A DNA stretch of 64,000 nucleotides from Deltaproteobacteria bacterium (lineage in GTDB: Bacteria; Desulfobacterota; Binatia; HRBIN30; CADEER01): assembly GCA_029262455.1 (NCBI GenBank), contig JAJCZJ010000070.1:29456-93455 (forward strand), in the 5' to 3' direction. Both the position numbers and the translations under genes were made by a program. The notes below the pieces were generated by a model that saw only the letters and a program-made list of their open reading frames with translations, made no database searches and was not told the origin of the DNA. How positions within the stretch are numbered: the first letter of the stretch is position 1; each line of letters opens with the position of its first letter. Below, one piece after another: positions 25,868 to 35,080 of the stretch.

Positions 25868-27015
25868 TCACACTCGCCCGGGCCACAACAATCGGAACCG
25901 TCGGTGGTCTCGCTGTACTCCAGCCCCTTGGTCTCGCGCGGGCTGCGGACAAGATTGCGCGAGCAATCGAACAGGCGCGCATCCTCAGCTGAGACGGCAT
26001 CGCGCGGCTCGACTGCGATCACATCCGCGTCGTACGGCTCGCGGGTGTAGATCTCGTATGTCTTCTGACAAACCGCCGTCGGCTCGCCGCGACGCAACAC
26101 GTGACCATCGTCGTCGGTCACCTCACTCCAGGGACCACGGTAGATCACAGCCTGATTGTGATCCCAGCACTCGCCTTCCTTGCCCTTCCAAGCGCGCACG
26201 GTGACCGAGCGAAACTCGATGCCTTCGACGACACGCCACGGCTCCTCGTCGCGCTTCAGAATTTCGATGCCGTAGAATCCAGCCTTGGAAAAAGCTTCGA
26301 TAAATTCGGACTCCTGATAAGCCCCAGAAACGCAACCAGACCACAGCTCCGGATCCGCCTTGAGACTGTCCGGGACATATTCGTCCGACACGATATCGGA
26401 GATCACCGCACGGCCGCCGCGCCGCAGCACACGGAAAATTTCATCCATGAGTTCGGCCTTCTGCCGGTCATCCACCAGGTTGAGGACGCAGTTCGATACC
26501 ACGACATCAACCGAGTCGTCGGCCACCAGGGGACGCGCGTTGCGCTGCTCGTCGACAAAACCATCGTAGCTCGTCAGCGCATCCAGCGATCCGACCGGGT
26601 GGTCGACAAGATAGGTCGCAACCTCGTCGAGGTTCGTGCGCAGGTCCTGAATGCGACCACGACGAAACTCGACATTCGAGTAACCAATCCGCTCGGCAAC
26701 CTCGTCCTGATACTGCTTCGCCAAGCCCAGCATGTCGTCGTTGACGTCGACACCAATCACTCGCCCTTCGGGACCGACGACCTGCGAGGCGATGTAACAG
26801 ATCTTGCCACCGCCAGAACCGAGATCGAGAACCGTGTCGCCCTCAGCGACATAAGCCGAAGGATCGCCGCAGCCATAATCGCGGTCGAGGATCTCCTGCG
26901 GAAGGACCTTCAAGTACTGGGTATTGTACTGAACCGGACAACAAAGACTCTCCTCACGAGCCTGAGCCCCCTCGGCATAGCGCTCGCGGACGACCTTATC
27001 GACATTCAGATTCAT
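25864..27015 (-). CDS. arsM: Arsenite S-adenosylmethionine methyltransferase (ArsM-type)
   Basis: 383 residues. A class I SAM methyltransferase core with VLDLGSGGGKICYIAS (motif I, about 63-78), GVDVNDDML, VVVSNCVLNL and RVLRRGGRAVISDIV. Cysteines expected for As(III) binding are CC at 25-26, the Cys in SNCVLNL and the Cys in SGCVSGA. A C-terminal extension (about 290-383) holds a second small domain and ends in SDCCGPGECE, which may bind metalloid. Coupled to arsS by a 4-nt overlap, it should methylate arsenite to supply ArsS. No ArsR-type regulator gene is adjacent. Confidence 0.9.
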   Translation of the reverse strand: MNLNVDKVVRERYAEGAQAREESLCCPVQYNTQYLKVLPQEILDRDYGCGDPSAYVAEGDTVLDLGSGGGKICYIASQVVGPEGRVIGVDVNDDMLGLAKQYQDEVAERIGYSNVEFRRGRIQDLRTNLDEVATYLVDHPVGSLDALTSYDGFVDEQRNARPLVADDSVDVVVSNCVLNLVDDRQKAELMDEIFRVLRRGGRAVISDIVSDEYVPDSLKADPELWSGCVSGAYQESEFIEAFSKAGFYGIEILKRDEEPWRVVEGIEFRSVTVRAWKGKEGECWDHNQAVIYRGPWSEVTDDDGHVLRRGEPTAVCQKTYEIYTREPYDADVIAVEPRDAVSAEDARLFDCSRNLVRSPRETKGLEYSETTDGSDCCGPGECE

Positions 27016-27256
27016 GACCCCTCACTTCCGAAAAAAATACAACCGGACCGATCGCGTCACGCCACATTACCCCATCGGCACGCTATTCTCGAAGAACCGA
27101 AAACGACCACAATTGGTTCCACCAAAGATGTACCGCAATCTGCCCTCTGCGATTGGCACTGTAAAGCCGCAGCGAAACCCGGCCACCCCACGGAGAGAAC
27201 GACTCCAACCATCATCTTGTCCGATGTCCGGTTTCTGCTCCGGTGCCCGGTGTTTT

Positions 27257-27356
27257 GTAGGTTGGGCTGCAGCCCAACCATCCCGGCTAACCCGGCCGGT
27301 AAAGGTTATCCTCAGTGTGGGTCACCACAGCTGGTGGACTGAAGTCCACCCTACGC
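27257..27356. repeat. Paired inverted hairpin element (GTAGG-TGG-CT type)
   Basis: GTAGGTTGGGCTGCAGCCCA (27257-27276, continuing ACC) is a hairpin unit, and CTGGTGGACTGAAGTCCACC with CTACGC (27331-27356) is a related unit in the opposite orientation. This is the same architecture as 9305-9399. It occupies most of the 358-bp gap between arsM (5' end) and the secreted-protein gene (3' end). The rest of the gap (27016-27250) shows nothing I can name and should hold the arsM promoter. Confidence 0.55.
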
Positions 27357-27373
27357 TTTCGAAGGAAACGGAC

Positions 27374-28306
27374 TCAAGGGATCGGCGTCGGAACGGCGAA
27401 GACATCGACTCGCCTGCCATACTTCTCCATCCACCAAACGTTGTACTCGTCCCAGACCTCCAACAACTGTTGATGTTTCACGGGCTCCTGCAGTTGCTCG
27501 ATTGCCTGAATGCGCGACACCTCAGGACCAACCGGAGGCCCTTCCAGCTGCTGACTACGAATTTGGGCGAAAGTCATGAGGCGCATCGGAGCACTCGCCA
27601 CCCTGCCCAATCGATCCATCTCATACCTCGCAATCGCCAGCATGTATTCGGCCTCACGCTTCCACCATCTTTGGGTCTGCGCCTCGCCATCGGAATAGAA
27701 GGAAAGAGACGACGGATAGCGGGAGAGATACGCCTGAAGAATCTTCGTCGGTTCCGGACACGGCAGAGCAACATGCCGTACCTCGCCACTCTCGTCAGGC
27801 AGCCAATCCCCACAACTGGCAGTGAGAGAGACCTCTACGTCCCCGCCGGATACCCACCCGTAACTCTTCACACACGTCGAGCGCTTTCCGCAGTGGAAGT
27901 AGACGACACCGCCCCCGACTTTCAGCATCTTGGTTCCGGGAGAAAACTTGCCATCTTCAGTGCGAAAGCCGCTTTCGACTTCGTGTGCCACATAGAGCCC
28001 TTGGGAGTGGCGGTAGAGCTCCACGTGCACCCCCATTTTGCGGCCCTTGTCCAAGTACAAGGTCGCGGCAGCTAGGTTGCGTACGTCCTTATCTCGAACA
28101 ATGGCACCGCCATACTGCAACGACCCGCCGGCGCGGAAGGTGTCCCCGCGTTTCGAGTGCACAAACGGAGGGATATCTCCGACAATCATCCATTCCGCCA
28201 ACCGAGGATCGACGGCAGGCATGGCGAACGCGGTACTCGTCAAAACGATAAGTACCAAAGCAACTAATTGATTGATCATTGATCGCGTGTTGTTCCCAAT
28301 CCCCAT
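27374..28306 (-). CDS. Secreted protein of unknown function
   Basis: 310 residues. The ATG at 28306 has GAGG 7 nt upstream and gives a signal peptide (core INQLVALVLIVLTSTAFA, about 11-28). The mature part begins with an aspartic/glycine-rich beta region (PFVHSKRGDTFRAGGSLQYG), has cysteines in YFHCGKRSTC, TASCGDW and ALPCPEP, and ends in an alpha-helical half with many Arg/Gln (IEQLQEPVKHQQLLEVWDEY). I do not recognise the family. It is probably periplasmic. Confidence 0.6.
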   Translation of the reverse strand: MGIGNNTRSMINQLVALVLIVLTSTAFAMPAVDPRLAEWMIVGDIPPFVHSKRGDTFRAGGSLQYGGAIVRDKDVRNLAAATLYLDKGRKMGVHVELYRHSQGLYVAHEVESGFRTEDGKFSPGTKMLKVGGGVVYFHCGKRSTCVKSYGWVSGGDVEVSLTASCGDWLPDESGEVRHVALPCPEPTKILQAYLSRYPSSLSFYSDGEAQTQRWWKREAEYMLAIARYEMDRLGRVASAPMRLMTFAQIRSQQLEGPPVGPEVSRIQAIEQLQEPVKHQQLLEVWDEYNVWWMEKYGRRVDVFAVPTPIP

Positions 28307-28509
28307 CGACGAGCCTCGGTGCGTTGGTTCGGCCTAAAAAACAGCCAGCGGAAGTAGCCGTCAACGCCGTCGCATTCTCTCCTCCGAGCGCCGCGCATAC
28401 CGCCTATTAGGATGGGACCGGGCCGGTAAACTCGAGCGCTATCACAGTCAAGCACGATTGCCGCTTCAAACAAGGAGGAACGACCTCGAAGCTGATCGCT
28501 TCACGATCG

Positions 28510-29769
28510 TCAGGCTGAAGCCTCACCTACGACCGGGGGCTTGGGATGCTGCTTCGCTGCGGTGTGTATCGATGGTCGACTGCGCCAGAGCACGGCGGCT
28601 GTAATCAATAGGACGACCGCCGCCACGCCCCAGGCCAACGGGACGCCGCTATATCGCGCCAACAGACCCAGTACCAACAGCCCGGCTGAGCCGCCGAGCA
28701 TGAACGACATCGTCTGAATCGACAGCACTGTGGCGCGCTGGTGACTCTCCGCGTGCTCGTTCATCCAGGCTCCCAGCAACGGGTCACTCGCGCCGGTGCC
28801 CGCCGCCTGCCCGATCAGCCCCAGAGTCGCTTTGCCAAAACCGCCGGACAAGGCCGCCACCACAACTCCGATGCAGCGGAAGACGCTCAAGTACAGAGCC
28901 GCTCGCGGCCGACCAAAGCGCGCCAAAAGCCTCGGCAGCGACCAACTTCCAACCAGGGCGGCGAGGTTCAAGAACGCCCATACCCAACCGAGCAACCACG
29001 TCCCCTGGTCGGACAGACTCTTCAAATGAGCCGGCCACATTTGCATCACCGGCATCTGCGCAAACGACAACAACGCCGTGACGCCACAGAGAAAACGCAA
29101 CGTCGGATGCCGCGATACCGTCGTCAGCCCACCGCTGATCTGAGCCTGGATCGCCGGCAATGGATTCAGCCGCGCGAGAATCGTAGCTCCCGACCTCACA
29201 GGCGCCGCTTCCGGGTAATCGCGTCGCATCAACGCCGCCCCAACCGTCATCGTCACGAGGAATCCGCAGACACCGACCAGCCACGGGTAGGCGATGTCGA
29301 CGTCGCCGACATACCCGCCGATCAAACCACTGACGATCATCGCGGCGTGCGACAACATCCTTCCCCGCGAGAACAGCCGGTCGGCAGGACTGTTGTCGCC
29401 CTCCTCTTTCATCCCATCGATAGCCCAGGCATCGAGTGCACCGCTCGCCAGCGTCGTGCCGATCGCATCGATGATCTCGGCGAAAACGAAGCCGGCGAAC
29501 GTGTCCATCGTGAAGTAGAGCGCGAACGCCGCGGCTCGAACGGCGCAGCTCAGTAAGAACGAAACCTTGCGGCCGAACAGATCGGCGATCGCTCCCGTCG
29601 GCACCTCGAATGCGAAGTTGCAAAACAAATAGACCGCAAGAATCGCGTTGATCTGGAACAGATCCAGGCCACGCGACATTAGAAAGAGCGGATAGATGGC
29701 TCCCATGAACGCCCACGACAGGTTATAGAGGGCGAAAACGATGTAGTATGTTCGCTCGGAGCGCGTCAT
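28510..29769 (-). CDS. MFS transporter
   Basis: About 419 residues from the ATG at 29769, where MTRSERTYYIVFALYNLSWA opens the first helix; starts up to 29829 would add a hydrophilic piece. Twelve predicted helices. The loop-2/3 MFS signature is GAIADLFGRKVSFLLSCAVR, and the central loop is about residues 190-215. The sequence resembles MFS proteins annotated as multidrug or unknown-substrate exporters; the substrate cannot be read. It is divergent from arfB with 140 bp between starts. Confidence 0.8.
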   Translation of the reverse strand: MTRSERTYYIVFALYNLSWAFMGAIYPLFLMSRGLDLFQINAILAVYLFCNFAFEVPTGAIADLFGRKVSFLLSCAVRAAAFALYFTMDTFAGFVFAEIIDAIGTTLASGALDAWAIDGMKEEGDNSPADRLFSRGRMLSHAAMIVSGLIGGYVGDVDIAYPWLVGVCGFLVTMTVGAALMRRDYPEAAPVRSGATILARLNPLPAIQAQISGGLTTVSRHPTLRFLCGVTALLSFAQMPVMQMWPAHLKSLSDQGTWLLGWVWAFLNLAALVGSWSLPRLLARFGRPRAALYLSVFRCIGVVVAALSGGFGKATLGLIGQAAGTGASDPLLGAWMNEHAESHQRATVLSIQTMSFMLGGSAGLLVLGLLARYSGVPLAWGVAAVVLLITAAVLWRSRPSIHTAAKQHPKPPVVGEASA

Positions 29770-29909
29770 TCGATCGGGGTACGACTCGGAAAATCGGACC
29801 ACTTTCGCGCTTCCCCCCCTCGCACACAAGAGCCAAGATCCACACGATCCCCACGATCGTAGAATCTGCTAGACTCTCTCCCCAACGACAACCAAGTTGC
29901 TCACTGCCC

Positions 29910-30338
29910 ATGGAACAGATCCACATCAACGACCGTATTTCGATCCCGATCAATGAGATCGACTTCTCGTACGCTCGCTCCGGCGGTCCGGGCGGACAGA
30001 ACGTCAACAAGGTCGAGACCAAGGCCGTCCTGCGATTCAATCTCGTGGGAAGTCGCGCCATCCCCTATGAAGACCGGGCTCGCGCCAGGCAGAAACTCGC
30101 CAGCCGGCTGACCAAATACGGCGTGCTGGTGATCCAGAGCGACCGCCACAGAGATAGGGAGCGCAACCGCAACGACGCGATCGAGCGCCTACAAGAGCTG
30201 CTGAGACTAGCGGTTCACCGCCCGCGCCGCCGCGTCCCCACCAAGCCCTCGCGCTCCCAACGCGAACGCCGCCTGACCAACAAAAAACAAAACGCCAGCA
30301 AGAAACGCGACCGTGGCAGGGTCAGTATCGGCGACTGA
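29910..30338 (+). CDS. arfB: Alternative ribosome-rescue peptidyl-tRNA hydrolase ArfB (YaeJ)
   Basis: About 142 residues from the ATG at 29910; the reading frame extends upstream to 29748, but the family starts at IHINDRISIPINEIDFSYAR. It hydrolyses peptidyl-tRNA on ribosomes stalled at mRNA ends. The RF1-like catalytic loop SGGPGGQNVNKVETK (GGQ) is at about 25-39. The basic, Lys/Arg-rich tail (SQRERRLTNKKQNASKKRDR) is the segment that inserts in the empty mRNA channel in known ArfB. Length and tail are typical. Confidence 0.92.
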   Translation: MEQIHINDRISIPINEIDFSYARSGGPGGQNVNKVETKAVLRFNLVGSRAIPYEDRARARQKLASRLTKYGVLVIQSDRHRDRERNRNDAIERLQELLRLAVHRPRRRVPTKPSRSQRERRLTNKKQNASKKRDRGRVSIGD

Positions 30339-30388
30339 CATCTTGGCAGGGGCCCCCAGCAGTCCGTTGAAAAACAGGCTGTAGCCTG

Positions 30389-32365
30389 TCAGTTGCCCTC
30401 TACCACCGCCTGCGCCCCCCCGAGACTCGGCGGCGGCGTCATGTCGGCCAGCCGCGCGACGCGGTGCGACAGGGAGACGGCATCCGCCTCCTCGGCCGCC
30501 ACGGCAGGGCCGATGACGAGCGAGACCCGCGACCAGATCCTGCGAAAAGGCCGCCGCAGAGTCTTACCGTCCTTGCGCGAAAAGAAGCTGCCCCACATTC
30601 CCTTTAAGGCCATGGGCACGACCGGTACCGGTGTGCGCTCGAGAATGCGCTCGACACCCGTCCGAAACACGTTGATCTCCCCGTCGCGCGTCAGCTTTCC
30701 CTCGGGAAAGATACAGACCAAGTTCCCATTTTCGAGCTCAACCGCAATCCGCTCGAACGCCTCGACCAGGGTGTCCTCCGACTCGTGCGCCGGCGCGATA
30801 GGAATCACCTTGGCGTCGCGGAACATCCAAGAGACGAAACGCATGTCGCGAAACCCGTGGTACATCACGAATCGAGGTGGCCGCTCACACGCGCTGGCGA
30901 CGAACAACCAGTCGACGAAGCTGACGTGATTGCACACCAGGAGCGCCGCCCCCTCTTGCGGCACATTGTCGAGCCCGACGACTCGCAAACGATACATGAT
31001 GTTGGCGACGACCCAAGCAGCGAAACGAAAGAGAAACTCGGGGATCGTTTGGTAGATGTAGAACGCGACCGCAATGTTCATCAGCGATAGCACCAAAAAG
31101 ATCTGCGGGATCTCCAAGCCGGCACGCAACAGCGCCATCAACATGATCGAGGAAGCGACCATGAACAACGCACCCATAATGTTGCTGCCGGCGATGACAC
31201 GAGATCGGTAAGCCGCTTCCGAGCGCTGCTGCACCAGCGTGTAGAGTGGGACGATGTAGAGGCCCCCAAACACGGCGATCAAGACAAAGTCGAACATGAT
31301 CCGCCAGCTCGACGGCACCCCGATGAATCCCCCAACTCCCAAAAGTGGCCCACCAACAGCCTCGGGAGTGCCGGCCAGAAACAGATCGAGCGCCGCTAGA
31401 CTCATGCCCAGCGAGCCAATGGGCACAACGCCGAGCTCGACCGTGCGACCAGAAAGCCGCTCGCACAACAAGGACCCCACGGCCGTACCGACGCAAAACA
31501 GGGCAAGCAGTAAGGTCACGACATGCTCGCCACCGTGCAGCACCGACTTGCCGTAATCTGGCAGGAGCGCGATGAAGCAACCGCCGAAAAACCAGAACCA
31601 CGCAATCCCGAGAATCGAAAGAAACACCGTGCGGTTGGCACTGGTCACGCGCACGGTCTCGCGCAACGGCGTGATCGGATTCAGGGAGATCGCCAGGGTC
31701 GGATTCTCCGCCGGTAGCGGTGGCACCCGCAGGCTGGCGAGAAATCCCGCGACCGCGACGATCAACACAGTGCCAGCCACTAGATACACGCCGTAGCCTG
31801 GCACTGAAATCAACACACCACCGAAGATCGTACCCAACAAGATTGCCAGGAACGTACCGGTCTCGACCAACGCATTGCCACCGACCAACTCATCCTTGTG
31901 CAGTAGCTGCGGCAGGATGCTGTACTTGACCGGACCAAAGAAGCTCGACTGGGCGCCCATCAGGAAGAGAACGAACAACAGCAAGCGCAGATCTCCGAGC
32001 GCCAACCCAACCGCGGCGATCGCCATGAGAACGATCTCCGCCAGCTTCACCCAGCGCACCAACGGCGGTTTGCGAAATCGATCGGCCAACTGGCCGGCGA
32101 ACGCCGAGAACAACACGAATGGCAGGATGAACACCCCGGCACTCATGACGACGACTTCGCTCGGATCCAAGCCGGCCACCGAGAGAGAACGAAAGACGAT
32201 CAGGATCGCCAGGGCGTTCTTGAACAGATTGTCGTTCAACGCTCCGAGAAACTGCGTCCAAAAAAACGCCGAGAAACGACGCTCGCGCAACAGATGCATC
32301 TGGCTCACCGGTGTCCCACCGTTCTCATATCTCCGCACTGCATCATGAACCGTCATCTCTACCAC
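30389..32365 (-). CDS. LplT-like MFS lysophospholipid flippase fused to PlsC acyltransferase
   Basis: 658 residues (GTG at 32365, or ATG at 32356). Residues about 25-430 are a 12-helix MFS domain with FLGALNDNLFKNALAIL, the LplT signature, and QLADRFRKPPLVRWVK. Residues about 450-640 are a PlsC-type 1-acylglycerol-3-phosphate acyltransferase: LLVCNHVSFVDWLFVA (HX4D), then IFPEGKLTRDGEI (EG motif with Lys for Thr) and VPVVPMALKG. It resembles E. coli LplT-Aas joined into one chain but without the AMP-dependent acyl-ACP synthetase. It should import and re-acylate lysophospholipid. The start overlaps the end of the rhombosortase gene, forming one operon. Confidence 0.85.
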   Translation of the reverse strand: MVEMTVHDAVRRYENGGTPVSQMHLLRERRFSAFFWTQFLGALNDNLFKNALAILIVFRSLSVAGLDPSEVVVMSAGVFILPFVLFSAFAGQLADRFRKPPLVRWVKLAEIVLMAIAAVGLALGDLRLLLFVLFLMGAQSSFFGPVKYSILPQLLHKDELVGGNALVETGTFLAILLGTIFGGVLISVPGYGVYLVAGTVLIVAVAGFLASLRVPPLPAENPTLAISLNPITPLRETVRVTSANRTVFLSILGIAWFWFFGGCFIALLPDYGKSVLHGGEHVVTLLLALFCVGTAVGSLLCERLSGRTVELGVVPIGSLGMSLAALDLFLAGTPEAVGGPLLGVGGFIGVPSSWRIMFDFVLIAVFGGLYIVPLYTLVQQRSEAAYRSRVIAGSNIMGALFMVASSIMLMALLRAGLEIPQIFLVLSLMNIAVAFYIYQTIPEFLFRFAAWVVANIMYRLRVVGLDNVPQEGAALLVCNHVSFVDWLFVASACERPPRFVMYHGFRDMRFVSWMFRDAKVIPIAPAHESEDTLVEAFERIAVELENGNLVCIFPEGKLTRDGEINVFRTGVERILERTPVPVVPMALKGMWGSFFSRKDGKTLRRPFRRIWSRVSLVIGPAVAAEEADAVSLSHRVARLADMTPPPSLGGAQAVVEGN

Positions 32366-32997
32366 GAAGCGGCAGCAACCAAACAGTCATCATTCTTCGG
32401 CGGCACCAAACAGGGGAGCCACCCTAGCGCCGCGCCAAGTGCATGCGCCAACGGCACCGGCGCGATGCTCGAGCTATCGAAGAAGAGGGCTCGCCCAGTG
32501 ACGAGCTCAAAGCAGACCTTCGCCGTCACCACCCCCGCCGCCAACCATCCCGCCAGCTGGAGTTCGGAGTCGCGCGAGTTCACACAGTGGCCCGCAACGA
32601 GAGCGAACAACGCACAATCGACACCCGAAAGCCCGCGAAACGCCGTCAAGTCGGGCACCAGAGCATAGACCACGGCAGGCAGGATCGTGAAGGACATCAA
32701 CAAACAGCACAGGTAGCGGCGCGGCGCCAAAATTTCACAAACCGCGCCGAGTACCGCAAAGGTAGTTACGTCCCAGAACAGATGCTCCCCGTCCCAGTGT
32801 GTCAGCTGAGATGTCACCAGGCGCCACGGCTCCCCACCAGCGCCGCGCGCCCAGTCGAGCTGCCAGGCCTCACCCAGCCCGAACACGTGGGCCAGAATGG
32901 CGGTGACGACCACTCCGATCGTCACCACCGGCCACCGCCAAGTGCGTCGGGCCGGACCGTTGCCGGCCCCACGGTGATTCATTGCTGGCAGAAACAT
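32359..32997 (-). CDS. Rhombosortase (rhomboid-family GlyGly-CTERM protease)
   Basis: 212 residues with about six transmembrane helices. The ATG at 32997 has GAGG 7 nt upstream. Motifs follow the rhombosortase pattern: EPWRLVTSQLTHWDGEHLFW, the active-site Ser in FRGLSGVDCALFA (GxSG), and the catalytic His in VPLAHALGAALG. Rhombosortases cleave the GlyGly-CTERM tail of exported proteins in the inner membrane. Its likely substrate, whose tail is GGGSG-hydrophobic-RRRR, is encoded directly upstream, 10 bp away. The downstream LplT-PlsC gene overlaps by 7 nt. Confidence 0.85.
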   Translation of the reverse strand: MFLPAMNHRGAGNGPARRTWRWPVVTIGVVVTAILAHVFGLGEAWQLDWARGAGGEPWRLVTSQLTHWDGEHLFWDVTTFAVLGAVCEILAPRRYLCCLLMSFTILPAVVYALVPDLTAFRGLSGVDCALFALVAGHCVNSRDSELQLAGWLAAGVVTAKVCFELVTGRALFFDSSSIAPVPLAHALGAALGWLPCLVPPKNDDCLVAAASW

Positions 32998-33006
32998 CCG
33001 CCCGCC

Positions 33007-35049
33007 TCACGAACGTTGCCGACGACGCCGGGCGCGTAACGCCGCGAAGCCAACACCGAATGCCGCTACACCACTGAGCGGGTCGATCGCCCCCGAACCA
33101 CCACCGCGGCGACGCGGCGCACGGCCGGCGAACATTCCACGCCGTTTCTTCTCGGCCAGCGGCTGTCCGGGTTGCGCCGCCGCTGGCGCAGCGGCCGGTG
33201 CATCCACCCGGTAGTTGCGCGGCGCCGACATCGCTCGTCGAGTTTGGGCGCTATTTTCTCGTGCAACACGATCGCGATTGGCGCGATCGATCCCGTGACG
33301 CTGATGACCGGCATCGTCGAGTACGATCATCGAGGTGTAATCGGTCACCAGCTGGTAGTCGACACCGATCTGTTCGACGGCTGGCCCCAAGGCCCCTTCC
33401 AGCAGCCCGACCGCGTCGAGGTCTTCGAGCTCCTCGATACGACTCAGCGCCCAAAGGCGTTCGATCTCGGGATGTTTATCATCCGAGGCCGGCATCACGA
33501 ACTTCGTCGAGTAGGTCTTGTCCTCTCCAGTGAGCCTCGCGCGCAGTTGCAGCCGCGCCTGGCCGGACCCTTCGTACTTCCCAAACAGCACCAACTGCTG
33601 ACCCCGATAGACTCGGCGCGGAGTCAGCCCGGTGACGTCAAAGACACGCACACCGTCAATCTCCAATTCGACATCGTGTAAGACTTCGTGACCAATCTTC
33701 TCCTTCGCCAGCGCCACCTGGCCGATCAAATCATCGGCATTCGAAACACCGGCGGAGAATCCACCGGTTCGACTCGTGATCAGGCGCATCAACGGCCAGT
33801 TGGCATTGTTGCCCATCAAAAAACCGTAGACCCGCACGTCGTAACGCGACACCAGCGCCGCAAAGTCCTGCGGCGCAATCATGCCGACGTTTGCGACGGC
33901 ATCAGTAACAAGAACCACGCTCGTAGCTCGCTCGTCATCGAGACCGTCGGTCGCGATCTCCAAGCCGGCGTACAGATTCGTTCCATTCGAGGCCCGCAAT
34001 CCCCGTATTGCGGCTACGGAGGATCGCAACTTTGCCTCGCCCACTTCCTGCCACCCGACCACTTCCCAAGCCCGGTTGTTGAAAGCGACAACGCGGAAGC
34101 GATCGCCAGCCCGTAACCCCTCGATTGCCTGGACAACACCGTCCTGCAGCGTGGCCATCTTTGCCGCCATGCTCCCGGACACATCGATTACGAAGACATA
34201 GTCAGTACCGCCGCTGATCGGTTTCAGGTCGATCCCCGGCGTGACGACCAACATGAACGTCCCCGGCGCATTCGGATCATCGCGAAACGGGATCATCTCA
34301 ACCCGCCCGGGGAGATCGTCCTCGAGCCTGTAGTACAAGACAAAATCTCGCCCAAGCTCAGCACCCTGGCGTTCGACATGGACTTTGAAGTTCCCGTCGT
34401 CGACGCGATCGATCTGAGCTACCTTGTCATAGTCCGGAACTCGGACATCCATGATCGGCCAAACCGATCGCAACTCGACGTCGATCGAGAAGGTCCCTTC
34501 GACCTTCTCGTTTGTTGACCAAAAACGTTGCGCCGCATCGTCGGTACCACCGTCCTCGAGTGCATAGAGATAGCGCCCGACCCCCGTGTCGATCTCTAAA
34601 GGTTGGTAGTAGACGTACCTGCCCTCCGCCTCCGACTGCGCCGCGACGCGCGCGATCGCAAACTCGTAGGTTTGGTAGCCGTGCTTCGATCCAAGGCCGG
34701 CATCGTTGCCCTTCTGCTTCTCCTCCTCGTAGATTGATTCAGCGCGTGACTTCTCGACCACCTCGCCCAACAGCGTTTGCTCGCCGACCGCAATCGAGAA
34801 CTCCGACAAGCTTCCGCTCTTCGGCACCGGTACTGAGTAGATCGCTTCGACATCGGCAGCGTTCGGATTGAAAAACACCTGGCGCACCTCGGTCTTTGCG
34901 AAACCATTCTCCACGACCACCGAGACTCGGTGGTCGCGGATCTGAATCGGCTGGTGCGAAGATCCAACTGGGGCAAGCAGGCCCGCAGCAAACGCTTCAC
35001 CAGCCAAGACAAACACCAATAAGGCCAAACTCCATCGAAAACATTTCAT
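33007..35049 (-). CDS. VIT and vWA domain protein with GlyGly-CTERM-type tail
   Basis: 680 residues. Signal peptide about 1-21 (CFRWSLALLVFVLAGEAFA). VIT domain about 25-150 (QVFFNPNAADVEAIYSVPVP). vWA domain about 280-450 with a full MIDAS start VFVIDVSGSMA (DxSxS) and VVLVTDAVANVG. A beta-rich C-terminal region and an Ala/Pro linker follow. The tail is GGG at 649-651, SGAIDPLSG, a hydrophobic stretch 657-671 and ARRRRQR, which fits a GlyGly-CTERM/MYXO-type sorting signal for the adjacent rhombosortase. AAAGGAG precedes the ATG, and a sigma-54-type promoter lies just upstream. Likely a surface adhesion or assembly factor. Confidence 0.85.
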   Translation of the reverse strand: MKCFRWSLALLVFVLAGEAFAAGLLAPVGSSHQPIQIRDHRVSVVVENGFAKTEVRQVFFNPNAADVEAIYSVPVPKSGSLSEFSIAVGEQTLLGEVVEKSRAESIYEEEKQKGNDAGLGSKHGYQTYEFAIARVAAQSEAEGRYVYYQPLEIDTGVGRYLYALEDGGTDDAAQRFWSTNEKVEGTFSIDVELRSVWPIMDVRVPDYDKVAQIDRVDDGNFKVHVERQGAELGRDFVLYYRLEDDLPGRVEMIPFRDDPNAPGTFMLVVTPGIDLKPISGGTDYVFVIDVSGSMAAKMATLQDGVVQAIEGLRAGDRFRVVAFNNRAWEVVGWQEVGEAKLRSSVAAIRGLRASNGTNLYAGLEIATDGLDDERATSVVLVTDAVANVGMIAPQDFAALVSRYDVRVYGFLMGNNANWPLMRLITSRTGGFSAGVSNADDLIGQVALAKEKIGHEVLHDVELEIDGVRVFDVTGLTPRRVYRGQQLVLFGKYEGSGQARLQLRARLTGEDKTYSTKFVMPASDDKHPEIERLWALSRIEELEDLDAVGLLEGALGPAVEQIGVDYQLVTDYTSMIVLDDAGHQRHGIDRANRDRVARENSAQTRRAMSAPRNYRVDAPAAAPAAAQPGQPLAEKKRRGMFAGRAPRRRGGGSGAIDPLSGVAAFGVGFAALRARRRRQRS

Positions 35050-35080
35050 GGGACTTCACTCCTTTGGTCAGAGGGAATAC

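Noticed and set aside
28784..29716. Open frame of 310 residues overlapping the MFS gene on the same strand
   Set aside because: Arg/Gly-rich shadow frame; the MFS frame has 12 helices and the family signature.
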